From positions 1 through 64,000 of the forward strand of contig NZ_AQXL01000134.1 in NCBI RefSeq assembly GCF_000376225.1: DNA of 64,000 bases. The letters are read 5' to 3'. Source of the DNA: Effusibacillus pohliae DSM 22757 (GTDB lineage Bacteria > Bacillota > Bacilli > Tumebacillales > Effusibacillaceae). The notes below the pieces were generated by a model. That model saw nothing but the letters and a program-made list of their open reading frames with translations. It did no database searches and had not been told where the DNA came from. A program made the position numbers and the translations under genes. How positions within the stretch are numbered: the first letter of the stretch is position 1; each line of letters opens with the position of its first letter. Positions 25,581 through 34,002 of this stretch are shown in pieces.

Positions 25581-26300
25581 ATGTCTCGCTTTGAAACAAA
25601 AGAAGCGAAAGTCCATTATATTTTTTCAAGAATTGCGAAGCGTTATGACCTGATGAACACTGTTCTCAGTTTTCGTCAGCACAAAATTTGGCGTACCGCC
25701 GTGATGAAGCGAATGAACGTGCAGCCGGGAACTAGCGCGATCGATGTATGCACCGGGACGGGCGATTGGGCGATCGCGTTGGCGAAGGCGGTGGGCGAGG
25801 ACGGACGGGTTGTCGGACTTGATTTTTGCGAGCCGATGCTAGAAGAGGCGGAGCGAAAGGTCGTCCGGCAAGGGGTGGCGAAACAGGTGCAGATGGTTCA
25901 CGGCAATGCGATGGCGCTGCCGTTTGACGATAACACGTTCGATTATGCAACGATCGGCTTTGCGCTGCGCAACGTGCCGGATGTGGAGTATGTGATCGGC
26001 GAGATGGCCCGCGTGGTGAAACCGGGCGGCATGGTGGTGTCATTGGAGTTGTCCAAGCCCGAATGGCCTCTGTTTCGGGCGTTGTACTATTTTTATTTTG
26101 AGAACATCTTGCCGAGGATCGGGAATTTGGCGGCCAAAGACGGTGTCTCCTACAGCTGGTTGCCGGAATCGCTCCGATCGTTTCCGGATCGGCGCGGACT
26201 GGAGGAGATTTTCCAGCGAGCGGGTCTCGTCCGCGTCGAGTCAAAGCCGTTTACCGGCGGCATTGCGGCGATGCATCTTGGTTACAAGCCACAACCGTAA
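25581..26300 (+). CDS. menG: Demethylmenaquinone methyltransferase
   Basis: MenG (UbiE family) methylates demethylmenaquinone with S-adenosylmethionine, the last step of menaquinone synthesis. The 239 residues show the UbiE signatures YDLMNTVLSFRQHKIWR, the SAM loop DVCTGTGDWAIALA, FALRNVPD and KPGGMVVSLELSKPEWP. It starts six bases after hepS and is followed by the ubiD-like gene, so it sits within one quinone operon. The step is common to the classical and futalosine pathways. Confidence 0.96.
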   Translation: MSRFETKEAKVHYIFSRIAKRYDLMNTVLSFRQHKIWRTAVMKRMNVQPGTSAIDVCTGTGDWAIALAKAVGEDGRVVGLDFCEPMLEEAERKVVRQGVAKQVQMVHGNAMALPFDDNTFDYATIGFALRNVPDVEYVIGEMARVVKPGGMVVSLELSKPEWPLFRALYYFYFENILPRIGNLAAKDGVSYSWLPESLRSFPDRRGLEEIFQRAGLVRVESKPFTGGIAAMHLGYKPQP

Positions 26301-26330
26301 TTCTGCGGCTGGTGGGTGAAGGAGTTATTT

Positions 26331-27788
26331 ATGGGATACAGAGATTTGCGGCATTTCATCGAGGTGCTGGAAGCGAAAGGCATGCTGGTTCGGGTGCAGG
26401 AAGAAGTCGACCCGCATCTGGAGATCACCGAGATCACCGATCGCGTTTGCAAGGCGGGAGGACCCGCCCTGCTGTTTGAGAATGTGAAAGGCTCCGAGGT
26501 TCCGGTGCTGATCAATGCGTTCGGTTCGTTTGACCGGACAAAACTGGCGTTTGAAGTGAACGATTTGGACGACATTGCGAAAGAAATCATGCGTTTTGTG
26601 GAAATGCCGAGTGGATCGTCATCCCTGCTCGGCAAGTTGAAGCAGTTGCCGAAACTGGCAGAACTCGGCTCGTTCCTGCCGAAAATGGTGACGAAAGCGC
26701 CCTGTCAGGAAGTGGTGCTGACCGGTGATCAGGTGGATTTGGACAAATTCCCGATTCTGACCTGTTGGCCGCAGGACGGCGGCCGCTTTATCACGCTCCC
26801 GCTCGTTTTCACGAAAGACCCGGTTACTGGTAGGCGCAACTGCGGCATGTACCGGATGCAAGTGTTTGACAAGCGGACGACCGGCATGCACTGGCAACTG
26901 CATAAAGTCGGGGCCGAACACCATCGCCGCTCACAGGAACTGAGGCGGGAGAAGCTGGAAGTGGCGGTCGCCATCGGTTCCGATCCGGCGGTGATGTATT
27001 CGGCGATCGCACCGGTCCCGCCCGATATCGATGAAATGATCCTGGCCGGGTTTTTGCGCAAGGAAGGCGTCGAAATGGTCAAGTGCAAGACGGTCGATCT
27101 GGAAGTTCCGGCCAACGCGGAGATCGTGCTGGAAGGGTATGTGCTCCCCGGCGAATTGCGGGAGGAAGGACCGTTTGGCGATCACAACGGGTATTATACC
27201 CCGGTGGAACCGTATCCCGTGTTTCACATCACGGCGATTACGCATCGCAGGAACCCGATTTATGCGACGACGATTGTCGGTAAGCCACCGATGGAAGACT
27301 GTTATTTGGGCAAACTGACGGAGCGGATTTTTTTGGCTCCGTTAAAAATGATGCTGCCCGAGATTGTAGACATCAGCCTGCCGTGGGAAGGGGTGTTCCA
27401 CAACTGCGCGATCGTGTCAATCCGCAAACGGTTTCCCGGTCACGCAAAAAAGGTGATGAGTGCACTCTGGGGGCTCGGGCAGATGACCTGGACGAAATGC
27501 ATCATCGTCGTCGATGAGGATGTCGATGTGCAGGATCATTCCTACGTGGCATGGCGCGTGTTCGGCAACGTGGACGCCAAGCGGGACATCATGATCGTTG
27601 AGGGGCCGGTCGACTCGCTTGACCATGCGTCGCCGCTGCCGAACCTTGGCTCGAAGATCGGGATTGACGGCACAAGAAAATGGAAGGAAGAAGGCTACAC
27701 CCGAGTATGGCCGGATGAGATCTGGATGAGCGAGGAAACGAAGCAGTTGGTTGATCGCAAGTGGAGCCGGTACGGCATCAAGCTCTAA
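26331..27788 (+). CDS. UbiD-family decarboxylase of menaquinone synthesis (MqnL role likely)
   Basis: UbiD enzymes decarboxylate aromatic or unsaturated acids using prenylated FMN. The 485 residues carry the family core: DLRHFIEVLEAKGMLVRV at the start, a RNCGMYRMQVFDKRTTGMHW region, the Glu-rich active-site stretch EEGPFGDHNGYYTP and a long C-terminal domain. The ATG at 26331 has GAAGGAG upstream. It lies next to ubiX, which makes its cofactor, and beside mqnE, mqnA and mqnC. The likely substrate is therefore the prenylated or free 1,4-dihydroxy-6-naphthoate. The exact step is inferred from context. Confidence 0.88.
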   Translation: MGYRDLRHFIEVLEAKGMLVRVQEEVDPHLEITEITDRVCKAGGPALLFENVKGSEVPVLINAFGSFDRTKLAFEVNDLDDIAKEIMRFVEMPSGSSSLLGKLKQLPKLAELGSFLPKMVTKAPCQEVVLTGDQVDLDKFPILTCWPQDGGRFITLPLVFTKDPVTGRRNCGMYRMQVFDKRTTGMHWQLHKVGAEHHRRSQELRREKLEVAVAIGSDPAVMYSAIAPVPPDIDEMILAGFLRKEGVEMVKCKTVDLEVPANAEIVLEGYVLPGELREEGPFGDHNGYYTPVEPYPVFHITAITHRRNPIYATTIVGKPPMEDCYLGKLTERIFLAPLKMMLPEIVDISLPWEGVFHNCAIVSIRKRFPGHAKKVMSALWGLGQMTWTKCIIVVDEDVDVQDHSYVAWRVFGNVDAKRDIMIVEGPVDSLDHASPLPNLGSKIGIDGTRKWKEEGYTRVWPDEIWMSEETKQLVDRKWSRYGIKL

Positions 27789-27816
27789 TCGAGTGACAGG
27801 CAAGGGGATTCCGGGT

Positions 27817-28410
27817 ATGGCGAAAGAATTTGTGGTGGGCATGACGGGTGCCAGTGGGGCCGTCTACGGCGTGCGGTTGGTGCAGGAATTGATCCGCGGC
27901 GGGCACTTGGTGCATCTGCTGTTGACCAACGCTTGCTGGCAGGTGTTTCAGGAAGAGCTGGGGTGGAACATCGAGACGGGGGATCGCGCCTCGATTCCTG
28001 GGCGATTCGCGGTGCTGCCGGAGCGCCTGCAAGTGCACGATCTGCACGATTATCGGGCACCGGTTGCCAGCGGGTCGCATCCGATCGACGGGATGATCAT
28101 CATTCCCTGTTCAATGGGCACCTTAGCGGCGATTGCCCACGGCGCTTCCGACAATCTGCTGGAACGGGCGGCTGACACTGTGTTGAAGGAGGGTCGGCCA
28201 TTGGTGATCGTACCACGGGAAACGCCGTTAAACGTGATCCACTTGCGAAATATGCTCGCTTTGGCGGAAGCGGGAGCCCGCATCCTGCCGGCCATGCCGG
28301 GATTTTACCACCTGCCGCGGACGATCGACGATCTGGTCGATTTTGTTGTGGGGAAAGCGCTGGACGCTCTACGGGTGGAACATCATCTGTTCCGGCGTTG
28401 GGGCGAATAA
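27817..28410 (+). CDS. ubiX: UbiX flavin prenyltransferase
   Basis: UbiX joins dimethylallyl phosphate to FMN to form the prenylated FMN used by UbiD. The 197 residues begin with the flavoprotein loop VVGMTGASGAVYGVRLVQEL. They contain PCSMGTLAAIAHGASDNLLERAADT-type sequence and VPRETPLNVIHLRNMLALAEAGA, all diagnostic. The ATG at 27817 follows GGGGATT. It lies directly between its client ubiD-like gene and mqnE, so it probably serves menaquinone synthesis (MqnM role). Confidence 0.95.
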   Translation: MAKEFVVGMTGASGAVYGVRLVQELIRGGHLVHLLLTNACWQVFQEELGWNIETGDRASIPGRFAVLPERLQVHDLHDYRAPVASGSHPIDGMIIIPCSMGTLAAIAHGASDNLLERAADTVLKEGRPLVIVPRETPLNVIHLRNMLALAEAGARILPAMPGFYHLPRTIDDLVDFVVGKALDALRVEHHLFRRWGE

Positions 28411-28435
28411 ACGAGCTGACAGGGAGGAGAACCCG

Positions 28436-29551
28436 ATGGAAGTGATTGGGAAAACCCATCCACTGGCCGACATTTGGGAGAAGGTGCAGGCCGGCGTTCG
28501 TTTGAGCAAAGAAGACGGGCTGCGCCTGATGCGGTCGAATGACCTGATCGCGCTCGGTCGCATGGCGAATTACGTGCGGGAGAAAAAGCATGGCGACTAC
28601 GTATTTTTCAATACGAACCGGCATATCAATCCGACCAATATTTGCCAGACGCTGTGCGCTTTTTGCGCGTTTGGGGTGCGGATGAAGGATCCGAAAGCGT
28701 ACACGATGTCGATGGAAGAGATCGAGCACCGGGCCGACATGGTGCCGTCGGGCGTCACCGAAATTCACATCGTCGGCGGCAACAATCCGGCGCTGAAACT
28801 GGATTATTACGAAGAGTTGCTGCGCCGCTTGAAAAAGAAGCTGCCGCACGTGCATCTGAAAGCGTTCACGGCGGTCGAACTGGACCACTTTTCGCGCATC
28901 AACAAAATGCCGGTGGAAGAAGTGCTGCGCCGGCTGATCGCGGCTGGTCTTGACTCGCTGCCGGGAGGGGGGGCGGAAATCTTTGCGGAAAAACCACGCT
29001 CAATCATTGCCGATCACAAAACGTCCGGCGAGCGGTGGCTGGAAATCCACGAAATCGCCCATAAACTGGGGCTTCGCTCGAACTGCACGATGCTCTACAA
29101 CCACATCGAAACGGAAGAAGACCGGATCGATCACCTGATCGCCTTGCGGGACCTGCAGGACAAAACGGGCGGTTTCCAGACGTTTATTCCGTTGTCCTGG
29201 CACCCCGAAAATACGGAACTGATCAAACAGTATCCGCACCTGAACTGGTCGACCGGATTTTTAGATCTGAAAGTGCTGGCCGTGTCCCGGTTGATGCTCG
29301 ACAACATCGATCATATCAAAACATACTGGGTGCAGGTGGGTACCAAGCTGGCACAAACGGCTCTCTGGTTCGGAGCGGATGATCTCGACGGCACCGTGGT
29401 GGAAGAAAAAATCTACCACGCGGCCGGAGCGGAAACGGAGCAGGGCATGGCGAAGACGGAACTTGTGCGGTTGATTCGGGAGGCCGGCCGGATTCCGGTG
29501 GAACGGGATACATTATACAATATTGTCAATACGGAGTTTGCGGCAGTATGA
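28436..29551 (+). CDS. mqnE: Aminofutalosine synthase MqnE (radical SAM)
   Basis: MqnE joins the MqnA product to S-adenosylmethionine to give aminofutalosine. The 371 residues contain NRHINPTNICQTLCAFCAFG, in which the CX3CX2C motif binds the 4Fe-4S cluster, then EIHIVGGNNPALKLDYYEEL and a PGGGAEIFAEKPRS segment. The cluster motif reads ICQTLCAFC near residue 73. The ATG follows GGGAGGAG. It overlaps mqnA by four bases. MqnC, its close paralogue, is distinguished by the VNRNINYTNVC signature two genes downstream. Confidence 0.93.
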   Translation: MEVIGKTHPLADIWEKVQAGVRLSKEDGLRLMRSNDLIALGRMANYVREKKHGDYVFFNTNRHINPTNICQTLCAFCAFGVRMKDPKAYTMSMEEIEHRADMVPSGVTEIHIVGGNNPALKLDYYEELLRRLKKKLPHVHLKAFTAVELDHFSRINKMPVEEVLRRLIAAGLDSLPGGGAEIFAEKPRSIIADHKTSGERWLEIHEIAHKLGLRSNCTMLYNHIETEEDRIDHLIALRDLQDKTGGFQTFIPLSWHPENTELIKQYPHLNWSTGFLDLKVLAVSRLMLDNIDHIKTYWVQVGTKLAQTALWFGADDLDGTVVEEKIYHAAGAETEQGMAKTELVRLIREAGRIPVERDTLYNIVNTEFAAV

Positions 29552-30384
29552 GCGAGCGGCTTCGGATAGGTCGGATTGGTTACAGCAACGTTCTTCCTGT
29601 GTACCATTTTTTGGACGCGGCAGCCGAAGCGCACGGCATCGAGTTTGTACCGGCAGTTCCGACCGAATTGAATCGGATGCTGGCGGCGGGCGAGGTGGTG
29701 GCCGGGCCGATTTCCGCTTTTTCCTATGCGGAGCATGCGGACGACTATTACGCGTTGGCCGATTTGTCCGTCTCGTCACGAGGGCCGGTCGGTTCGATTT
29801 TTCTGTTTACCAAACGGCCGATGGACGATCTGGACGGACGCGTGGTCGCGTTGACATCCTCATCCGCAACATCGGTCAACCTGTTGAAGATTCTGCTGCA
29901 AAAATATTGCAAGTGCACCCCGTCCTATGTGACGCTACCGCCGCATCTGGACGACATGATGGAACAGGCGGACGCTGCGCTGCTGATCGGCGATGACGCG
30001 CTGTCCTGGTCGTTGCAGGATCATCCTTATCAGGTGTATGATCTGGGGGCGGAGTGGCACCGCCGCACGGGGCTGCCGATAACGTTTGCGATCTGGGCGA
30101 TCCGGCGCGATTTTGTCGAATCCCGGTCGGAAGAAGCAAGGCGGCTGCACCGGTTGTTCCTGGACAGCAAGCGCAAGGGGCTTGCCAACCTCGATCGGGT
30201 GATCGCGGCAGCGATTCGCCTGCACGGGCAGGATCACGATTTCTGGGAGTCGTATTATGCCAAATTGGTCTATGACTTGACGGGAGACTTGGTGACAGGC
30301 GCCGAATTTTATTTTGCGGCTGCCTATGAATTGGGACTTTTGCCGCGACCGGTGAAGGTCGAAATGTGGGGTGTCGAACAATGA
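29548..30384 (+). CDS. mqnA: Chorismate dehydratase MqnA
   Basis: MqnA removes water from chorismate to give 3-enolpyruvyl-benzoate, the entry of the futalosine pathway. The 278 residues show the type II periplasmic-binding fold of the family, but no signal peptide. Key stretches are RIGRIGYSNVLPVYHFLD, AGPISAFSYAEHADDYYAL and LLIGDDALSW. The gene overlaps mqnE and mqnC by four bases on each side, so the three are translationally coupled. Chorismate comes from aroC, also in this window. Confidence 0.94.
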   Translation: MSERLRIGRIGYSNVLPVYHFLDAAAEAHGIEFVPAVPTELNRMLAAGEVVAGPISAFSYAEHADDYYALADLSVSSRGPVGSIFLFTKRPMDDLDGRVVALTSSSATSVNLLKILLQKYCKCTPSYVTLPPHLDDMMEQADAALLIGDDALSWSLQDHPYQVYDLGAEWHRRTGLPITFAIWAIRRDFVESRSEEARRLHRLFLDSKRKGLANLDRVIAAAIRLHGQDHDFWESYYAKLVYDLTGDLVTGAEFYFAAAYELGLLPRPVKVEMWGVEQ

Positions 30385-31478
30385 GCGTTGCCAATGCAAG
30401 TCCGCAGCAAATCGACGCGATTCTGGAGAAAGCGGTAGCCGGCGAGCGTTTGACTCTGGAAGACGGATTGGCGCTGTATCAGACGAATGACCTGATCAAG
30501 CTGGGCGCGGCCGCGAAACAGGTGATGCAGCGGTTTCATCCTGACAACATCGTGACTTTTACGGTCAACCGGAACATCAACTACACAAACGTGTGCGACA
30601 CGTATTGCCGGTTTTGCGCGTTTTACCGGCCGGAAGGCCACCCGGAAGCGTATGTGCTGCCGGATGAAGCGATTCTCGAAAAAATCCGGGAAACGGTGGA
30701 AATCGGCGGCGACGAGTCGGAGATCCTGATGCAGGGCGGCACGCATCCCGGATTGCCGTTCTCTTACTATACGAATCTGTTGCGGAAAATCAAGGCCCAT
30801 TTTCCGACGGTGATCATGCATTCGTTCTCGGCGGCTGAAATCTGGAAAATGGTTGAAGTGTCCGGCTTGCCGCTGGAGGAAGTGATCCGCCGGTTGCGGG
30901 AAGCGGGACTCGATTCGATCCCCGGCGGCGGTGCGGAAATTCTCGATGACAGGACGCGCATGCGCATTTCCCGCTTGAAAGAGTCGTGGGTCAAATGGAT
31001 GGAAGTTCACGACACCGCCCATCGGCTCGGCATGCACACGACCGCGACGATGGTGATCGGCTTCGGCGAGTCGTACGAGGAACGGATCCTGCATATGCTG
31101 CGGGTTCGCGAACAGCAGGACAAGACGGGCGGATTTACCGCGTTTATCTCGTGGACCTACCAGCCGGACAACACCGCATTAAAAGGCACCCGGGCGACGG
31201 CGGTCGAATATTTGAAAAACGTGGCGATCTCGCGGCTGATGATCGACAACATCAAAAACTTCCAGTCGTCGTGGGTGACGATGGGACCGAAAATCGGCCA
31301 GTTGGCGCTCGAGTTCGGCTGCAATGATATGGGATCGACGATGATCGAGGAGAACGTGGTGAGCGCCGCCGGCGCCACCCACTCGATGACCAAGCAGGAC
31401 CTGATCCGTTTGATCCGCGACGCGGGACGCACCCCGGCCCGCCGCAACACGTACTATAAAATCCTTGAAGTCTATTGA
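30381..31478 (+). CDS. mqnC: Cyclic dehypoxanthine futalosine synthase MqnC (radical SAM)
   Basis: MqnC cyclises dehypoxanthine futalosine. The 365 residues contain VNRNINYTNVCDTYCRFCAF with the CX3CX2C cluster motif near residue 72, ILMQGGTHPGLPFSYYTNLL, and PGGGAEILDD. The final domain includes GFTAFISWTYQPDNTALKG. Start and overlap (ATGA with mqnA) are clear. The intermediate enzymes MqnB (futalosine hydrolase) and MqnD are not in the window, so the pathway must be completed elsewhere. Confidence 0.94.
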   Translation: MSVANASPQQIDAILEKAVAGERLTLEDGLALYQTNDLIKLGAAAKQVMQRFHPDNIVTFTVNRNINYTNVCDTYCRFCAFYRPEGHPEAYVLPDEAILEKIRETVEIGGDESEILMQGGTHPGLPFSYYTNLLRKIKAHFPTVIMHSFSAAEIWKMVEVSGLPLEEVIRRLREAGLDSIPGGGAEILDDRTRMRISRLKESWVKWMEVHDTAHRLGMHTTATMVIGFGESYEERILHMLRVREQQDKTGGFTAFISWTYQPDNTALKGTRATAVEYLKNVAISRLMIDNIKNFQSSWVTMGPKIGQLALEFGCNDMGSTMIEENVVSAAGATHSMTKQDLIRLIRDAGRTPARRNTYYKILEVY

Positions 31479-31506
31479 TTCACTGCGAAGATAAGGTGGA
31501 ACCTGA

Positions 31507-32472
31507 ATGAAGTTGATGGATATGTATTTGCATCTGCAATCGGACCTGAACTACGTCGAATCGCTGCTTGAGCAGGAGGTCCGCTCCAGGCAAAAAGACC
31601 TGGAAAACGCTGCTTCACACCTGTTGAAAGCGGGCGGGAAACGGATCCGCCCCGTTTTCGTGTTGCTCAGCGGGAAGTTGGGCCATTATGACGTGGAAAA
31701 GCTGGCGCGGGTGGCAGTGGCGCTGGAACTGATCCATATGGCCACACTCGTGCACGATGACGTGATCGACGATGCGGCCACGCGCCGGGGAATTCCCACA
31801 GTCCGTTCGGAGTGGGGCAACCGGATGGCGATGTATACTGGCGATTTTATTTTTGCGCGGGCGCTGATGCTGTTGTCCGAACTGCCAAACGTGCAGATCC
31901 ATCAACTTCTCTCGAAGGCCATCGTTCGCATGTGCGAAGGGGAAATTGAGCAGATTCGCGATTTTTACCGGCTCAACCAGACGTTTCGCCATTATCTGCG
32001 GCGGATCGAGCGAAAGACGGCGATTTTGATTGAAGTCTCCTGCAGGCTGGGGGGGCTCGTGGCGCAAGCGGACCCCCGGTATGTCAGAGCGCTCGGGCGG
32101 TACGGCCATTTTTTGGGGATGGCGTTTCAGATTGTCGATGATATTCTGGATTTTACGTCCACCAGGGAAAAATTGGGCAAGCCGGTCGGTGCCGATCTGC
32201 TACAGGGAAACATCACGCTGCCGGTGCTGTATGCATTGCACTGCTCTCCGGCGGGACAGGCCCTGAAACAGATGATCCGTCCGCATATGCCGCCCTCGGA
32301 AGCGGAACAGGCGATTCAGCTGGTCAAAGAGTCAGGCGGAATCGAATACGCGAAAAAAGTGGCGGAACTGTATCTGAGCAAGTGCTTGCGGGAACTGTCC
32401 GCGCTGCCACAGGGGCAAACGCGCGACTCGCTGGAAGCGATCGCTGTGTTCACGACGTCGCGGGACTATTAA
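31507..32472 (+). CDS. hepT: Heptaprenyl diphosphate synthase component II
   Basis: HepT is the catalytic subunit that adds isopentenyl units to make heptaprenyl diphosphate. The 321 residues contain both aspartate-rich motifs, VHDDVIDDAATRRG and VDDILDFT, with GGKRIRP near the start and KPVGADLLQGNITLPVLY behind. The ATG follows AAGGTGG. It needs HepS, encoded seven kilobases upstream at the head of the same gene run. ndk and cheR follow as in B. subtilis. Confidence 0.93.
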   Translation: MKLMDMYLHLQSDLNYVESLLEQEVRSRQKDLENAASHLLKAGGKRIRPVFVLLSGKLGHYDVEKLARVAVALELIHMATLVHDDVIDDAATRRGIPTVRSEWGNRMAMYTGDFIFARALMLLSELPNVQIHQLLSKAIVRMCEGEIEQIRDFYRLNQTFRHYLRRIERKTAILIEVSCRLGGLVAQADPRYVRALGRYGHFLGMAFQIVDDILDFTSTREKLGKPVGADLLQGNITLPVLYALHCSPAGQALKQMIRPHMPPSEAEQAIQLVKESGGIEYAKKVAELYLSKCLRELSALPQGQTRDSLEAIAVFTTSRDY

Positions 32473-32476
32473 GCGC

Positions 32477-32506
32477 TTGCAGATGACCCGCCCGATTGGG
32501 TAAAAT
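32477..32506 (+). promoter_or_regulatory. Promoter candidate for ndk
   Basis: TTGCAG (32477-32482) and TAAAAT (32501-32506) with 18 bases between them, 43 bases before ndk. Confidence 0.45.
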
Positions 32507-32548
32507 GGTCAGGGTGCCGGAAAACTTTGAAGTAGGAGTGAATGGCTG

Positions 32549-32989
32549 ATGGAACGTACATTCTTAATGGTCAAACCGGACGGAGTTCAGCGCGGGCTGA
32601 TCGGTGAAATCGTGTCCCGCTTTGAGAAAAAGGGTTTCAAACTGGTGAATGCGAAGCTGATGACCGTCTCGCGAGAACTGGCGGAAAAGCATTATGAAGA
32701 GTTGAAGGACAAACCGTTTTTTGGCGAACTGGTTGATTTTATCACATCCGGACCGGTGTTTGCGATGATCTGGGAAGGCCCGAACGTGATCAGCGTCGCC
32801 CGCGCAATGATGGGCAAAACCAACCCGGCGGAAGCAGCCCCCGGAACGATCCGCGCCGATTATGCCGTATCGGTCGGCATGAACGTGATTCACGGGTCCG
32901 ACTCGCCGGAAAACGCGGAGCGGGAAATCAACCTGTGGTTCAACGGCGAATTGATCGAATACGACAAAACGATTGCGAAGTGGATGTAA
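32549..32989 (+). CDS. ndk: Nucleoside diphosphate kinase
   Basis: Ndk balances the nucleoside triphosphate pools through a phospho-histidine. The 146 residues follow the family closely: [48 protein letters not shown] and [16 protein letters not shown], with the active His near residue 115. It lies between hepT and cheR as in B. subtilis, with its own promoter-like site and a terminator after it. Confidence 0.98.
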   Translation: MERTFLMVKPDGVQRGLIGEIVSRFEKKGFKLVNAKLMTVSRELAEKHYEELKDKPFFGELVDFITSGPVFAMIWEGPNVISVARAMMGKTNPAEAAPGTIRADYAVSVGMNVIHGSDSPENAEREINLWFNGELIEYDKTIAKWM

Positions 32990-32994
32990 TACAT

Positions 32995-33029
32995 AAGCCC
33001 CTGCTCATGAGAGCCGGGGCTTTCGCTTT
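32995..33029 (+). terminator. Terminator after ndk
   Basis: AAGCCCC (32995-33001) pairs with GGGGCTT (33016-33022), followed by TCGCTTT. Confidence 0.7.
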
Positions 33030-33108
33030 ACCGGGCAGGAAATCCGGTCTGGCGATCGAATACTTGTTTACAGACGCAGCCATTTTGCGGATGGGAAGAG
33101 GTAGCAGG

Positions 33109-33891
33109 ATGACGATGCAGGATTTTGATTGGTTTATGGAACAAGTGTATCGGAAAACGGGAATCGATCTGCGCAAATACAAGCGCCCGCAAATGGAACG
33201 GCGGTTGACCGCGCTCAGGGACAGGCACGGCTTTCGCGACTTTGCCGGCTATTTTCAGGCGCTCACGGAAAATCGGGAGATGTATGATGAATTTTTGGAC
33301 CGGCTGACGATCAACGTGTCCGAATTTTTCCGAAACGCCAATCGCTGGGACGTGGTGATGAACCGGATCGTGCCGGAATTGCTCCAATCGAAACGCAAGC
33401 TGAAAATCTGGTCGGCCGCCTGCTCGACCGGTGAAGAACCGTATACGCTGGCGCTGATCCTGGCGAAATACCTCCCCTTGCCGGAGATTGAAGTGCTCGC
33501 AACCGACATTGACCAAAACGCGATTGCAAAAGCGAAACAAGGCATCTACCAGGCCCGTTCCCTGGAAGCGGTGCCTGAGGAGCTGCTGCAGAAATACTTT
33601 GCCGTAAGGGGCGGGGGAATGTACGAGATTTCACCGGACATCAAGCGGTGCGTCAAGTTTCAGCAGCAAAATCTGCTGGAAGACCCGTTTGGCCAGGAGT
33701 TTGATCTGATCGTCTGCCGGAATGTGATCATCTACTTCACCGAACAGGCGAAGGACCAGCTGTACCGCAAATTTGCGGCCGCGTTGCGACCGGGCGGGAT
33801 CTTGTTCGTCGGCTCGACGGAACAGATTTTTCACCCGCAAACATACGGTTTTCGACCGTATGACACTTTTTTTTATCAGAAGGCGACGTGA
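33109..33891 (+). CDS. cheR: Chemotaxis protein methyltransferase CheR
   Basis: CheR methylates glutamates on chemoreceptors with S-adenosylmethionine. The 260 residues have the N-terminal helical part (FDWFMEQVYRKTGIDLRKYK) and LTINVSEFFRN. The SAM domain contains IWSAACSTGEEPYTLALIL, VLATDIDQNAIAKAKQGIY and FDLIVCRNVIIYF. The ATG at 33109 with GAGGTAGCAGG upstream gives the family length; the frame is open back to 32935 inside ndk. No other chemotaxis gene is near, which is also true at the ndk-cheR-aro locus of bacilli. Confidence 0.94.
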   Translation: MTMQDFDWFMEQVYRKTGIDLRKYKRPQMERRLTALRDRHGFRDFAGYFQALTENREMYDEFLDRLTINVSEFFRNANRWDVVMNRIVPELLQSKRKLKIWSAACSTGEEPYTLALILAKYLPLPEIEVLATDIDQNAIAKAKQGIYQARSLEAVPEELLQKYFAVRGGGMYEISPDIKRCVKFQQQNLLEDPFGQEFDLIVCRNVIIYFTEQAKDQLYRKFAAALRPGGILFVGSTEQIFHPQTYGFRPYDTFFYQKAT

Positions 33892-34002
33892 AATGAATTC
33901 CAAAAAATATTTCACTTGTAAAAGCTGCATGTTTATGTATTCTTATTAATAAAGATTTTGCGGGAAAGAAAGAAGCATCAAAACATGACGGGAGTGAGGG
34001 AG

